The notes: a model not told the origin generated them from the sequence alone. Positions 11,848 through 22,134 are shown, numbered from the stretch's first letter. The stretch is 64,000 bases of DNA from Gonatopus flavifemur (GCA_018340375.1 JAFFJZ010000009.1:20786501-20850500); one strand, 5' to 3'. Translations and numbers: made by a program.

Positions 11848-12549
11848 TATGAAGCCGTTTCATTGGCATGTGCATGGAACATATTTTGAATATTCAAAGA
11901 CCGTTCATAGTTTATTTTGGTGCTACTTAAATGATTCGTGCGGTAATAAGGAATCGAAGTATTATACGCTTTTCAAGTCATAATAATTTATATACGTGTA
12001 CATTTGTGAACAATTGAATTCTGTAAGTTTAATTGTATAAATGAATCAATTCGAACACAGTCACGCGTTCAAACTTTATTGGAAACGTTATAGGAAATAA
12101 CAATTCGTAAAAACGGCGGATTTGAATCCGTAACAAGATTTTTTTCCCTTTTTTGTGTTTTTTTGTTTGTTAATTTTTTTGTGTTGAATCCAATTCATAG
12201 TTAAAAAACCTCCAGCTTAACAAAATCAAATCAAATTCAGAGAAAATTCATTGTCAATACAAGCCAATTGCAAGTCTAAGTCGGGGAAATCATTTATATT
12301 CTTCATAGCCAATCTCGTTTCGAAGGCAAACTCAATTTCACAATCCTCAATCCACTTTCGTGTTTTGAGAAAGTTACCAACACTTTTTTCGGCGATGGTA
12401 CCGATCGTGGAGCCGTTTCCGCTTCAAGGTCCACTCCAGCTAACGCTCTTTCAGTATCTTGAAACGTTATGGATTTCAATTGAATCGCGAAATTGCATGT
12501 TACAACTCACCAAAGTTTTCTCAAATATTTGTTTAGGCATAAAATGCCG
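11848..12549. other. Interior of the 6.24-kb element, weak coding hints only
   Basis: No recognised gene. A plus-strand frame at 12251-12604 (117 codons) and a minus-strand frame starting near 12540 (MPKQIFEKTLVSCNMQF...) overlap here; neither matches a family I know and the minus frame stops after about 78 codons. If the 6.24-kb element ever had a transposase, remnants should be here or at 13000-14000. Confidence 0.35.
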
Positions 12550-12995
12550 ACGGTCCATGAAAGGTGATATTTGGATTCACAAACGTTTGGCAAAGCTCTT
12601 ATGAACGTTGATCCACCCGCCTCGATATGCTTTCAGAAAACAAAGACGGAACGTTCAATGAAGGTTCATCGGAGGTTTGATAAATTTTCATAAAACTATC
12701 TGTGCTTATACTAATCCCTATTAATTTATGTTCAATGATCAGTTGAATAATCATGTAAATTTTGGGAAATGAATATAAGTATAGATATTTTTATAGAGGT
12801 TTATCAAACCCTCGATGAACCTTCAATGAACGTTCCATCTTCATAGAACGTTCTATGTTTGTTCAAAGTGTCTCGAGGCGGATATATAAACGGTCGTAGA
12901 GGCTTCACGAAACGTTTGTGGACTTGAAAATTTGGTTTCGTAAACCTTCGGCCCAATCTATACAGATCTGATCTGAAAGTTCGCGAGAGGTTCAT
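12550..12995. repeat. Palindromic foldback MITE, copy 1
   Basis: The left arm (about 12550-12710) and right arm (about 12785-12995) are reverse complements around a short AT-rich loop near 12715-12780. Shared landmarks are CACAAACGTTTGGCAAAG, CCGCCTCGA, GAACGTTC and the inner TATAGATATTTTTATAG. The same family recurs at 28511-28980. The right arm extends further out (to GATCTGATCTGAAAGTTCGC) than the left, so this copy has lost the outer part of its left arm. It is nested inside the 6.24-kb element. No coding capacity. Confidence 0.75.
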
Positions 12996-13999
12996 ATTCT
13001 ATTCGGGCTTCAGTACCATGCAGGAAGCATTAAACGCTCCACTAACTTAAAATGAAATTCGAAAATTTTACATATCCTGTCAGGTTCAACAGAACTTACT
13101 CCAAGCGTGCATTTTCACTAGGATCAGGATTGAACTTTGAATATAAAATAAGGTTTTCTTTTGAGTCATGTTGAAAAAAACAGTCATGTTGTGAGTATCT
13201 TCAACCTTTTGAAATTCATTATTTCCAAATTGTTGTCAGAATAAGCAGGAATCAGTATAGGATATAAATATTTATCCAAAGCACAATCCTGCATTCGTAT
13301 TTCATTCTTATTCGTTCAAAGGTTTAACAGGTTTCGTTATACCACTCTCTTCTGCTATATCCTCGTTGTCTCCTCCCATATCGAAATCGATTCGCGCATT
13401 GTGGCGTTTTGATTCGTCCTCGAATTTGTGAAAAAATTCTCTGATCGTGAGAATCCCCAATTCCAGTCCGGTTTGAACATGCTTAATTCTCTATACTCTT
13501 GATACTTCCTTAGGATTCCGTGTGATGAGGGTATTTTTATACGTCGAGAACATTTTTAGCACCTTCTGCTGTATTTTCATAAGTTTGCCTAAATACAATT
13601 ACTAAACGTCTTGATTATATATTTGTAAAAGCGTTAGAAACGATATTCCATACATATTCCATCCTATAGTAACACTTAAAATCGATAGAAATCCACGTAG
13701 AATGACGTGAAGGTCATATCCTCATAGCACGGGAACTTATAATAGAGATCTTGCAAAAGAGCATTCTGAAAGTGTCTTACACACCACAGTCAGAACAATT
13801 TGAAAACATCATTTTTCTTCAAGAATAACGGAGTTATCAAATTTTTCACTTTCACTAATTTGTTTATCAGAATCTGAATTGGACATGGTGCAATTTATGC
13901 AGATAGAATTATCTTGAGCGACTGAAAATTAGTTGTTCATCAATTGTGACCCAAAAACAAAAAATTCCGTTATTCATTGTGTTGACAACTCAAAATTAT
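12996..13999. other. Interior of the 6.24-kb element, no gene seen
   Basis: About 1 kb of AT-rich sequence without an open frame of useful length and without a recognised domain. It may hold an eroded remnant of the element's original cargo. Confidence 0.4.
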
Positions 14000-14912
14000 A
14001 AATTATATGAGTAAAACCAAGATTTCATTAAAAATCATAAAAACCACTGTCACCGACACCGATGTGAATTGATATCATAATGATGTATGTGAAGACATAC
14101 GTAAGCAAATTGCATTTGAAGTGTGGTTCAAATGATATTTGATATCAGAATACGATAGATTATGCAAATTATGAGCGTATTATTATTAACAGTGTTGATG
14201 GAGATAAATTTTATGTTATGAACTTACTGTTGCTTACTGTATTATAACGATTTTGAAGTTGTATTCCTGCTTCATGTGTAACGTGAAAAAATGAATTCTT
14301 CTACATTGAATTTCGAATGGTACTGGATGATGAGGTAGCTGAAGGATTTCTATGCCTTGCTCTCACTGATACAGTGTAATATGTTGAACAGTATAGTGCA
14401 GTATACTACCGGTAAATGTATTTAACAGTGTTTTTCTTTTATGCGGAATATTTTTTATAATGATTTAAACTGAGATCATTCCTCAACCAGATACCCAAAT
14501 CTTAAACTTTTGATATCCCAAAACTTGTAGGAGGCTCGTAAAACCTATAGGAAGGATGAATATAAGGAGTAAAATAATAGATATTTATTTTGATCAAGAT
14601 ACTCCATTGATTCAATATTGAGAACATGTATTGCTACCAAGAGTTACCAGAAAATATTACCTACCATGTATAAATGTCATTGAAATTAAAAGTTGATGAG
14701 GCAGTGATATCATCTTCGCTACAAATTACCTGATACCGAGATACCGTGGGGTTATATTTATTGTTTTAAGTAATCTATTTTTTTTATCTTCCGTTTTTTT
14801 TAATCTATATTTTGTGACTTATTTCATTTCATACTATATAAATAGACGACTTCACACTTCTAGGGATTTTACTTTCCGTTGATTTGGTCTTTCGTTGATT
14901 TGCTCCCCACCC
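14000..14912 (-). repeat. Right terminal inverted repeat of the 6.24-kb element
   Basis: Mirror of 8670-9575. The LINE endonuclease frame read from 15416 runs into this arm at 14912, which explains the non-homologous tail of that frame. The inner limit is judged by eye at about 14000, where complementarity fades in AT-rich sequence. Confidence 0.85.
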
Positions 14913-15416
14913 TACTCCTTCATTCAGAGTTTCAACCACCCTCTTCATATCCCCATTATTATATACCGACCATACTTCAGATTGTTGCTTACCCATTCCG
15001 ATCTGTGATTTGATTAGTCCTTCCTCCACTCCATTCATTTTTATTCCTATCCTCTTAGCAATTCCTTCTTGCTTCTCATATCCAATTATAAACCCTCCTT
15101 CCGCTCTCCCTTTCCTCATCTCTTTTTCCGCGAATATACATTTCCAAACATGACTATCAGGCATCCTATCCTCCATTGTTTTCCATTGTTTCTCTATCAC
15201 CCATGTCTCTTGTAAAATTATAAAATCAAATTTTTCTAGATAACCCCAAAATTCTCTATCTTTCTTCATTATCCCTGCTACATTCCAAAAGACTAATTTA
15301 ATTCCTCTTTCCCAACTTCCCATCAATAAACTCTCTCCTAACCTCTTTCTTTTACTTGACAATTTCCTTTTACACCTTCCCTTTTTCTTCTTTCCTCCAT
15401 TCCTCTTCTGATCCAC
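14913..15416 (-). pseudogene. LINE ORF2 endonuclease, N-terminal half
   Basis: Starts at MDQKRNGGKKKKGR with a basic leader and then shows the first endonuclease boxes: KLVFWNVAGI (catalytic Asn) at about residue 40 and DFIILQETWV (catalytic Glu). ORF1 ends at 15470, 54 bp upstream. The coding match stops at 14913 with ...ETLNEGV, exactly where the 8-bp duplication TACTCCTT meets the inverted repeat of the 6.24-kb element. The remaining codons read down to 14829 are transposon sequence. The second half of the endonuclease is at 8661-8297. Confidence 0.8.
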
Positions 15417-15469
15417 TGAAAATCCGACTCTTCTTCTCTTCCTCCTACAGCATTTTCCTGCACGATTTC

Positions 15470-16276
15470 CTATTTTCTTATATTGTCCACCCTCTGCTCT
15501 TTTTCAATATCTGCCCACATTTTCCATTCCCCATCAACGCACACCTTCCTATAGCCCGTCTTCACTCTTACTCCTTTTTTCCTTTGCTCTCTAGCCCACA
15601 CGTTTATCTGTTCTTGTGATTTTCTCTCTTCCCAAGATAAATCATTCTCCACAAAGATTTGATCGTTTCCCAGTTTGTATTTATTTTTCATGACTGCTAT
15701 TTTCTCTTCCGTACTATTTATTCTAGCAATTGCAACATTACCACTCATCCTCAATGATACCACTTGAACCTCTACTCCTAATTTATCCTTGCATGTATTT
15801 TCCAGCCATTGTTTATTTATTCCCTGTACCCTCACTCCTTTGATTACAATATCATTCTTTCTCCGCTCTTTCTCTTTTTCTCTAACCATTCTTTCGACCT
15901 TGTCAACCTCAGCATTACTTGAACCCCCCATACTCCAAGACGAGCTCACTCTACTACTCTCATTCCATCTACTCGTACCACTTCTTACACTCCCTACCCC
16001 ATTTTTTTCCCCTGTACTACTTCTATCCTCTAACATCTTCAGCTCTTCATTTATACTACTTCCCCATTTATTTACTTTTCCCTCCCAAATTTTGAGTTTA
16101 ATTTCCCACTCCATTTCTTTTCCTTCTAATTTCCTCACCACCTCTTCACATTTTTTTCCTTTCTCTCTTACCTTTTTAAATTCCTCCATAATGTCATCCC
16201 TCATTTTTACATCCTCTTGAACCTCTTCTCTAAACGTCACCTTCTGATTCAATGTTGACGTTGATGCTGACGCCAT
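15470..16276 (-). CDS. LINE ORF1 protein (coiled coil plus RNA-binding domain)
   Basis: 268 codons from MASASTSTLNQKVTFREEV. Residues ~15-90 are a heptad-rich, Glu/Lys-dense helix expected to form a coiled coil, followed by a Ser/Gly-rich linker with many WNESS/SSW residues. A second part, ~135-260, contains KERRKNDIVIKGV and ENDLSWEERKSQEQINVWAR, which look like the RRM-containing ORF1p of L1-like and related insect LINEs. Such proteins coat the element RNA and act as chaperones. The frame is intact although ORF2 is destroyed, and the start is the first Met after a pyrimidine-rich (on the plus strand) leader. It ends 54 bp before the ORF2 start. Confidence 0.72.
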   Translation of the reverse strand: MASASTSTLNQKVTFREEVQEDVKMRDDIMEEFKKVREKGKKCEEVVRKLEGKEMEWEIKLKIWEGKVNKWGSSINEELKMLEDRSSTGEKNGVGSVRSGTSRWNESSRVSSSWSMGGSSNAEVDKVERMVREKEKERRKNDIVIKGVRVQGINKQWLENTCKDKLGVEVQVVSLRMSGNVAIARINSTEEKIAVMKNKYKLGNDQIFVENDLSWEERKSQEQINVWAREQRKKGVRVKTGYRKVCVDGEWKMWADIEKEQRVDNIRK

Positions 16277-16592
16277 CTCTAGCGTCTTCTGCTTAGGATC
16301 AATCTGAGTCTGCTTTCCTGCTTTATGTACCGGACCCCCCCCCCCTTCCCTCCGCCTTCACCTCTACCTCCCATAACCTCACACTTTCAGCCTTTATATT
16401 TCAAACCAAAATACACCTATTTATTCCACAAAAATACTATCGCTTTTATTTCCACACCTATCTTGACACTATATCTACACACAACTTGATCGATTAAGAC
16501 TGAATATTTCTAAATAATGCCGAAATATCAACAAAATCACTCGCATACAACACTCACGCTTTGCGCGCAAGCACACCGCCTAAACAAGTCCC
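16277..16592 (-). other. 5' untranslated region of the minus-strand LINE
   Basis: About 300 bp upstream of ORF1 without an open frame. It contains an 11-base C run on the plus strand (from 16327). It ends near the right copy of the CAACATATATATATA duplication at 16593-16607. An internal promoter would be expected here in an active LINE, but I see no specific motif. Confidence 0.45.
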
Positions 16593-16635
16593 CAACATAT
16601 ATATATACATATGTACACATATATGATTTACACAA

Positions 16636-17043
16636 TCATTTCTTACAAAATTTAGATTGCTTTTTGACTTGCTGATTTTTCTCAATACTATTGATATTAT
16701 GTGCGGTTGCATGTTTCAACATACGTAATTCAATAAACGTTCGAATGATTGTGGATAGCATGTCAAGTGCATGTTCATTGCAGGGAAATCTGAGAATATT
16801 TTGATGACATATATCGTCAATCATATTCTCGTACACGAATTTAGAGTTACAATACTTGTTGAAGAGATCTTCAAGTTTTGAAATTAGATTCTGAGAACTT
16901 TTATTAGCATGATTGAAACATTCACCCGATTTTTTATCAAGTGGGGGAGCTATAGCACTGGGAATACAAACTTCCGATTGTGGAGTCGTTAGAGCGTTAT
17001 GACAAGTAACACAATTCGCGAATTTCAATATGCGACTACATAT
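16636..17043 (-). pseudogene. P/THAP9-like transposase, C-terminal block
   Basis: The open frame 17058-16636 has NCVTCHNALT (C-x2-C), LISKLEDLFNKYCNSKFVYEN, LRFPCNEHALDMLSTIIRTF and ELRM, the order usual in the C-terminal region of THAP9/P transposases, where a C-x2-C pair and a C..H pair recur. The block ends at the TA (17043-17044) where a mariner is inserted. On the far side (18369) the sequence continues ...LSYITTEY, the start of the conserved YI-x-G-Y-V block, with a small frame change. It ends at a TAA near 16636, which is probably close to the true end of the protein. Confidence 0.7.
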
Positions 17044-17044
17044 A

Positions 17045-18366
17045 CGAGATGTATTCAAAAAGTAAGGTGACTTTGTATTTTTAAGAAAAAATATTTATTT
17101 ATGTATCAATATTTATGTTGTCCCCTTCAAAGTAATCCCCCTCAGATACAATACACTTATGCCAACGGTTTTTCCAATCCTCAAAGCACTTCTCATAAGC
17201 ACTTTTCGGTATGGCCTTGAGCTCTTCCAGCGATGCAGTCTTTATCTCTTCAATCGTTGCAAATCTCCGTCCCTTCATAGGTCTCTTTAGTTTTGGGAAC
17301 AAGAAAAAGTCACATGGGGCCAAATCCGGTGAATATGGTGGCTGAGGCATGATTTTGGTGTTGTTTTTGGCCAAAAAATCTCTCACAAGCAACGATGAGT
17401 GAGCAGGGGCATTATCGTGATGCAAGAGCCATGAATTATTTTTCCACAATTCTGGAGGTTTTCTTCGTATTGCTTCTCGCAAACGGCGCATAACTTCAAG
17501 ATAATACTGTTTATTGACCGTACGACCATATGGTAAGAACTCCTGATGCACCACGCCATGGTAATCGAAGAAAACAGTGAGCAAAACTTTGACATTTGAT
17601 CGAACTTGGCGTGCTTTTTTCGGTCTTGGCTCATCTGGGGTCTCCCATTGGGACGATTGGACTTTGGTTTCGACATCATAACCATATACCCATGATTCGT
17701 CACCAGTTATGACCCTTTTGAGTAAATCTGGGTCGTCGTTGACGTCATTCAACAGTTCTTGAGCGATGCTCATGCGACGTTTCTTTTGGTCAAAATTCAG
17801 CAATTTCGGAACAAACTTCGCTGACACACGTCTCATGCCCAAAACGTTAGGAAAAATTTCATGGCACGAGCCAAGCGATAAACCAACATCCTCAGCAACT
17901 GCTCTGATAGTGATTCGACGATTTTCCAAAACAATTTTCTTCACTGCTTGAACGTTTTCATCAGTTGTTGACGTGCTTGGGCGTCCAGAGCGAGGCTCGT
18001 CATTGGCATCTTCCCGGCCATCTTGGAAGAGTTTGTACCACTTGTAAACATTTTTTTTACTCAGAACAGTTCCACCGTATGCTACTGTCAACATTTTGAG
18101 TGTTCCGGAGCACTTTATTTCATTTTTTACACAAAATTTGATGCAAATCCTTTGATCCATATTTTTCGATAGCAAGGAATCGCCGAGCACGCAAAACACT
18201 TATAACCTTTACGCCTCTCACAACCAAACAAAAAATGCTATACACTTGAAACTTGGTACAGATGTTCGGGAAGAGTGTGCCAACATAACAAAACAAAAAA
18301 ATCGATAATCGAAAGTACGTTGCCCGCGAAATTTGAAAAGTCACCTTACTTTTTGAACACACCTCG
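17045..18366 (-). mobile_element. mariner (DD34D), 1322 bp, copy A
   Basis: Flanked by TA (17043-17044 and 18367-18368). The left end reads CGAGATGTATTCAAAAAGTA and the complementary right end CGAGGTGTGTTCAAAAAGTA, so the left repeat carries two changes. The same family gives copy B at 26904-28225, also exactly 1322 bp, and a truncated copy at 63751-63920. It interrupts the P-like transposase within its conserved C-terminal region. Confidence 0.93.
17099..18160 (-). CDS. mariner DD34D transposase, intact frame (copy A)
   Basis: The probable start is the Met at 18160 (MDQRICIKFCVKNEIKCSG), giving 353 residues; the frame is open 13 codons further, but MDQR is where mariner homology begins. The N-terminal HTH region contains NVYKWYKLFQDGREDANDEP and RSGRPSTSTTDENV. 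The catalytic triad is VITGDESWVYGYD, LLHHDNAPAHSS and PYSPDLAPCDFFLF, with 34 residues between the last two Asp. The WVPHEL-type linker motif appears as KFVPKLL. No stops are present. The protein cuts and pastes its own TIR-bounded element at TA sites. It differs from copy B at only a handful of residues (for example FPNVLG versus FSNVLG, WKNRW versus WTNRW). Confidence 0.92.
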   Translation of the reverse strand: MDQRICIKFCVKNEIKCSGTLKMLTVAYGGTVLSKKNVYKWYKLFQDGREDANDEPRSGRPSTSTTDENVQAVKKIVLENRRITIRAVAEDVGLSLGSCHEIFPNVLGMRRVSAKFVPKLLNFDQKKRRMSIAQELLNDVNDDPDLLKRVITGDESWVYGYDVETKVQSSQWETPDEPRPKKARQVRSNVKVLLTVFFDYHGVVHQEFLPYGRTVNKQYYLEVMRRLREAIRRKPPELWKNNSWLLHHDNAPAHSSLLVRDFLAKNNTKIMPQPPYSPDLAPCDFFLFPKLKRPMKGRRFATIEEIKTASLEELKAIPKSAYEKCFEDWKNRWHKCIVSEGDYFEGDNINIDT

Positions 18367-18368
18367 TA

Positions 18369-18712
18369 TATTCTGTTGTGATATAAGATAGACAATTTTC
18401 CATATTTGGTGAAGAATAATCATGATCATAATCACTGAACGAATTTTCGATTTGCCTATCATCAACTGTAGCTAATGGTCGAATTTTGTTTTGTAGGATT
18501 TCTTTAGGACTTCGTTTTTTGTTATTTTGGAAGATTTCTCTTAAATCCATCAATTTCAATGGGGTTTTGGAATCAGTTTCAAGGATTCGGCAATTACCAG
18601 TTTGAGGAGGCTCCAATACACTGTTTGAGGAAAGAATGTGGTAGATTTGTAGGAACGTGGGAGTACCGGGATGATCATTACAACTTCCTGCTTGCCTCAC
18701 CGAACCAAAGAA
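18369..18712 (-). pseudogene. P/THAP9-like transposase, block after the catalytic Glu
   Basis: Within a longer frame (18919-18341), the segment from about 18712 reads FFGSVRQAGSCNDHPGTP followed by FLQIYHILSSN and EPPQTGNC, the highly conserved FFG-x-R-x2-GG-x-NDHP region of P-type transposases (GG is GS here). The codons before FFG (18919-18715) do not match and are probably intron. Downstream lies an Asp/Ser-rich stretch (NSFSDYDHDYSS) and then the YITTEY block cut by mariner copy A at 18368. Confidence 0.8.
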
Positions 18713-19146
18713 ACGGTGGACAAAATAACAAAAATCATAATATACTTTCAATGAAATGATGTGAGGTTTTTTTCCATAACTCATGATCATGATAACCCCA
18801 GTCCAGATAATAATACTCGAAAATAAAAGATGAATTCTGATAAAAGAATTCTTCCTGAACACTTCTAAGATCCAAAGAATTTTTTGAGAGTTTTGGAGAG
18901 ACTCATATTCGTCAGACATTTACTAGTTCTCTTCAAATTCTTGGGGATTTCTGAAGAAAAGTGAGAAGAACCCGTAAATGTTCAACGAATCAAATTCTCG
19001 TTGAGGCTCTTCAAGAATTGGAAAGAGTTCGTGAACAAGTCAACTTGAAGAATTCAATATGAATTCTCAAGAGTTTTTTTTAACTTGTGTGCTGTAGAAT
19101 GCGATAAATAAATACCTACATGAAATTCATTGAATTTAATTTTTCC
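18713..19146. other. Probable P-gene intron or non-coding remnant left of a foldback element
   Basis: Lies between the FFG block and the 1.4-kb foldback element. No homologous codons are visible. With the foldback removed it would join the GT donor at 20611-20612 (minus strand), so most of it is plausibly intron. Confidence 0.45.
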
Positions 19147-20561
19147 AATTGAGCCCACGGAAAGCATAACCGACGATGCATTCGAAAAGCGGTAAAAGTA
19201 TTGTTCAAGCCGCCCCGTGAGAGTTCGGGGAACACATCTGAATTTTGAAAATCTAAAAATACGCGGTGATGGGGCTTGAAAAATCAATCTGAGTCTCCGG
19301 TTACAATTTGTCTTCTATGGTCGATAGTTTTCAAGAGGAAAAATAAAAAGCACCTATTTTTTTAAATCGAAAATCAATGGTTTTAAACATTAAACTCGTA
19401 GTAACTCGGCCATTTTTTCACGTATCGTGATAAATCTCGCGGAATCCGATTCGCAAGACTTTCCCGATGATTCCGTAAATTCGTAGAAAAAATTTATTAT
19501 TCAACATGATTGAATCATATACTCAATATTCCCATCGTTATAACCAACCCAATGACTTTTCCAGTGCATACAGAATATGTATGCAAATTTTCAAGGAGTT
19601 TCGAGTGGTTGTGGCTGAGTAATCGTAAATTTTATTCATTCGAAACGATTTCATGTTTGAAATATTGGTTTCATGGGGAAATTATTTCAACGAAACTTTT
19701 CTTATTCTGTAAAAAATAATCTGTACAAAGTTTTTTGTTTCATAGAATAAAGGAACCTCTCTTGTTCAAAGGACAATTTTCTTTCAAAGTGAATGGTTCA
19801 TCCATAAAAACATCATAAACAATGAATTTATTTGTAAAGAGAACAAATAACGAATCTTGCCAAAATAGTTCAATATTTGGATTCCCTAACTCAAAAAACA
19901 CAAACACGCATTGTAAAATCAAATGAATACAGTCTTTCCTGTGGACTCCAATATTCAGCCGGTAACACGACGCGAAATGATGAAAAATTCTCGTTGCGCG
20001 TTCAAATTAAAATCGCTGTATTCTCCAAACTAATAGTTCAATCGATCTAAAAATTTCCACAAAGTTCCTACATACAATAACGGACAACTTTGTCGTTGGA
20101 AGTTTTCCGTAGCTCATACTCCCCCTGACACTTCTTCAACGCAAAGCACGAGGAACATAGTTCTCACTTCGGATTGAAAAATTCATAATTTTTTATCAAC
20201 TTTCACGAATTTTTCCAACATGTACGTCATCGGGAAAGTCTTACGAATCGGATTACGCAAGATTTATCACGATACATGAAAAAATGGCGAAGTTACGACG
20301 AGTTGAATGTTGAAAAACATTAATTTTCAATTTTAAAAAATAGGTGCTTTTTATTTTTTTCCTTGAAAACTATCAACCATAGGAAAAAATTGTAAACGGA
20401 GACTCAGATTGATTTTCCAAGCCCGCAGATTGATTTTTATCACCCAGTATTTCTAGATTTTCAAAATTCGGATTTGTTTTCGAACCTCCACGTGGCGGCT
20501 TGGACAATACTTTCACCGCTTCTCGAACACATCGTTGGTTATGCTTTCCGTGGGCTCAATT
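19147..20561. mobile_element. 1.4-kb foldback/MITE-like element
   Basis: The outer arms AATTGAGCCCACGGAAAGCA (19147 onward) and the complementary TGCTTTCCGTGGGCTCAATT (ending 20561) continue as inverted repeats for about 370 bp on each side. Landmarks are AGCACCTATTTTTTTAAAT at 19350 against AAAAAATAGGTGCTTTTTA at 20336, and TTCGCAAGACTTTCCCGATGA against its mirror at 20231. A ~690-bp unrelated centre (about 19515-20200) has no coding frame I support. It sits in the gap between two P-transposase blocks, probably within the intron that starts with GT at 20612. Target duplication not resolved; superfamily unknown. Confidence 0.75.
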
Positions 20562-20612
20562 ATTGAAATATTCCAAGATCACCAATTTAAGTGAACTAAA
20601 AGTTGGCCAAAC

Positions 20613-20794
20613 CTCTATAGAATCCTGATTCATCTCTCCCGTTAGCATGCTGTCGAAACCAATGCTACTCAAATCAGTCATGATATCAAGAGTAGAACGT
20701 AAGGTGACTCTTAGTCCTTCCGCTGTTTGTTTTGTTAGGAAAGAAGATTGCGCCAAATCACGATTATTTACATGTGTTTCCCATCCAATTTATG
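20613..20794 (-). pseudogene. P/THAP9-like transposase exon with the catalytic Glu motif
   Basis: Between a plausible acceptor (TTAG at 20795-20798) and a donor (GAG|GTTTGG at 20613/20612) the exon encodes FLTKQTAEGLRVTL and MLTGEMNQDSIE. The NQD-x-x-E motif is the third catalytic position of P-family RNase H-like transposases, and TAEGLRVTL with the following Ser-Thr is strongly conserved in THAP9. The codons after SIE (VWPTFSSL...) belong to the intron and foldback border and are not homologous. Confidence 0.8.
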
Positions 20795-20878
20795 CTAAGA
20801 TGATTGTATGATCTGTAAATTTATGATATATATAAATATATTTAGTCTTGCTGTATTATCCACATGGAAGCAACTTAC

Positions 20879-21049
20879 TTTGCAGTCCTCATCGTTGGGT
20901 TTCACTCCATGACCTGCAGCATTCCGATTGAGTGCGTCGAACAAATCATTCTTCCACCGGCAAAATGCAATTGTAGCTGTAGCATCTTTCAAGTCGGGTG
21001 AAAAATGAGAATAAAATTCTAAGGCCTCTGCCATACTATTGCTGAATAT
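20879..21049 (-). pseudogene. P/THAP9-like transposase exon upstream of the catalytic Glu exon
   Basis: It encodes NSMAEALEFYSHFSPDLK and TIAFCRWKNDLFDALNRN, matching the 'S-x-V-A-x-A-L ... T-A-x-F-x-x-x-x-N-x-x-F-D-x-L-N' region of P transposases. Borders are a polypyrimidine-AG acceptor (TTATTTCTTAG ending at 21050) and a strong GTAAGT donor starting at 20878. The intron to the next exon is 84 bp (20795-20878). Confidence 0.8.
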
Positions 21050-21625
21050 CTAAGAAATAAAGGAATGAAGAATAAACGAGTGTCACTCAAAAAATGAACA
21101 TGAAATCATGGACGTAGAAAATATTAAATACTAAGGAATAAACTGCATTCAGCAATACCCTATGGAGAATATCTCATACAAACTGATACGTGGAGTCTGT
21201 GAGACTTGGAGAGATCTTATATGAGCATTTTTCCAGGAATTTATGAGATCTTATAATACCTTTATGAGAACTGATGAGCACAAAATTGGATTTTATCAGA
21301 CTTTATAAGCCATTTTTTTTGTTTTATAAGCCATTATGGAAAATCTCATGGAGACATATAAAATAATGACGTCCTCAGAGATTTTGATCTATTCTTGTCC
21401 AATAATTCATCAGAATGTATCAGCACTCATTAGCCATTTTCAAAGTATAATTGATTTTCCATTCCTTCGTATTCCAAATTCAATGATAGATATTAAAACT
21501 GCACATAACATTAGAAATTGCTATGACAATGTTATTCAATATTGTCAATTCATTCATCAGGTTCTTTTCGAGCGAAACTAATATTGTTTGACAATCCTGT
21601 TGGAAATATTCACACTTTTGTCGAA
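21050..21625. other. Non-coding stretch left of the gypsy LTR retrotransposon
   Basis: AT-rich sequence containing direct repeats of ATGAGA..CTTATAA type words (21180-21340). It is most likely P-gene intron into which the LTR retrotransposon landed at 21626-21629 (TACA). An 81-codon plus frame at 21336-21581 is not supported as coding. Confidence 0.45.
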
Positions 21626-21629
21626 TACA

Positions 21630-22134
21630 TGTGAAAGAAAACACGACACACTATATGACGTGTCGAGATTTCTTCAACTAGATTTCAAATTATATCGTGT
21701 AACCAACGGAGTTCTCAATTACCAACGGAAGAATATAGAAGGAAGCACGATACACTTACGATGTGTAGGAATTTCTCTAATTAGATCACAAACTATATCA
21801 CATTATCGACGGAGTACTGAATAATCAACGGGAAAAGACGTGAGGCGTGAGAATGATAAGGAGAGGAAAGAATTGAGGACACGTGTAATTTCAATATCGG
21901 AATAAATATCTGAATTAACAAAGGATAAAGAAACATAACGGAGTGGAGGCTTCAATTGTTGTTTTCTCGTTATTGCAGGTGATGAATTTAAACTTGTGAA
22001 TATTGTATATAACTTATACTTAAACTTAATGAATCTCGTTATTGCAGAGCAAACCCAATTGGTTTTCATCTCCACACAACTTTATATCATTCACTATAGT
22101 GATATATAAGGATAAAATAAAGAAGAATATTACA
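21630..22134 (+). repeat. Left LTR of the 5.27-kb retrotransposon
   Basis: 505 bp, TGTGAAAGAAAACACGACAC ... GAATATTACA. It contains an internal duplication of TCTCGTTATTGCAG followed by purines (near 21970 and 22035), which resembles a repeated splice-acceptor-like motif. Confidence 0.9.

Larger units (their letters stand above)
8670..14912. mobile_element. 6.24-kb element with ~0.9-kb terminal inverted repeats, superfamily unassigned
   Basis: Flanked by an exact 8-bp duplication TACTCCTT (8662-8669 and 14913-14920). Its ends are GGGTGGGGGGCAAATCAACG on the left and, on the minus strand from the right, GGGTGGGGAGCAAATCAACG. The arms stay recognisably complementary for about 905 bp (8670-9575 against 14912-14000). 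The host LINE frame is intact once the element and one TSD are ignored. An 8-bp TSD fits hAT, P, Merlin or Novosib elements, but the ends are not the canonical CAGGG of hAT. After subtracting the nested DD41D element and palindromic MITE, only ~2 kb of interior remains and I recognise no transposase there, so it is probably non-autonomous. Confidence 0.8.
2040..16592 (-). mobile_element. Minus-strand LINE retrotransposon, split by two later insertions
   Basis: Five separated blocks form one non-LTR element read right to left: ORF1 (16276-15470), endonuclease (15416-14913, then 8661-8297), linker (4911-4383), reverse transcriptase (4340-3443) and a Cys-rich C-terminus (3064-2420). The blocks are separated exactly by two elements with their own 8-bp TSDs, and the reading frame continues across both sites when each insert and one TSD copy are ignored. 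Likely outer limits are marked by a shared CAACATATATATATA at 2025-2039 and 16593-16607, with an AATAAA on the minus strand just inside the left end, as expected for a LINE 3' end. The AT-rich nature of that duplication makes the limits approximate. Clade not assigned. Confidence 0.8.

Noticed and set aside
8670..14912. Calling the long-TIR element a Polinton/Maverick
   Set aside because: TSD is 8 bp rather than 6, ends are not AG..., the size is too small and no polymerase B or integrase is present.
17383..17703. 106-codon minus-strand frame inside mariner copy A (and its twin at 27242-27562)
   Set aside because: A second phase of the transposase gene, present in both copies only because the copies are near identical.
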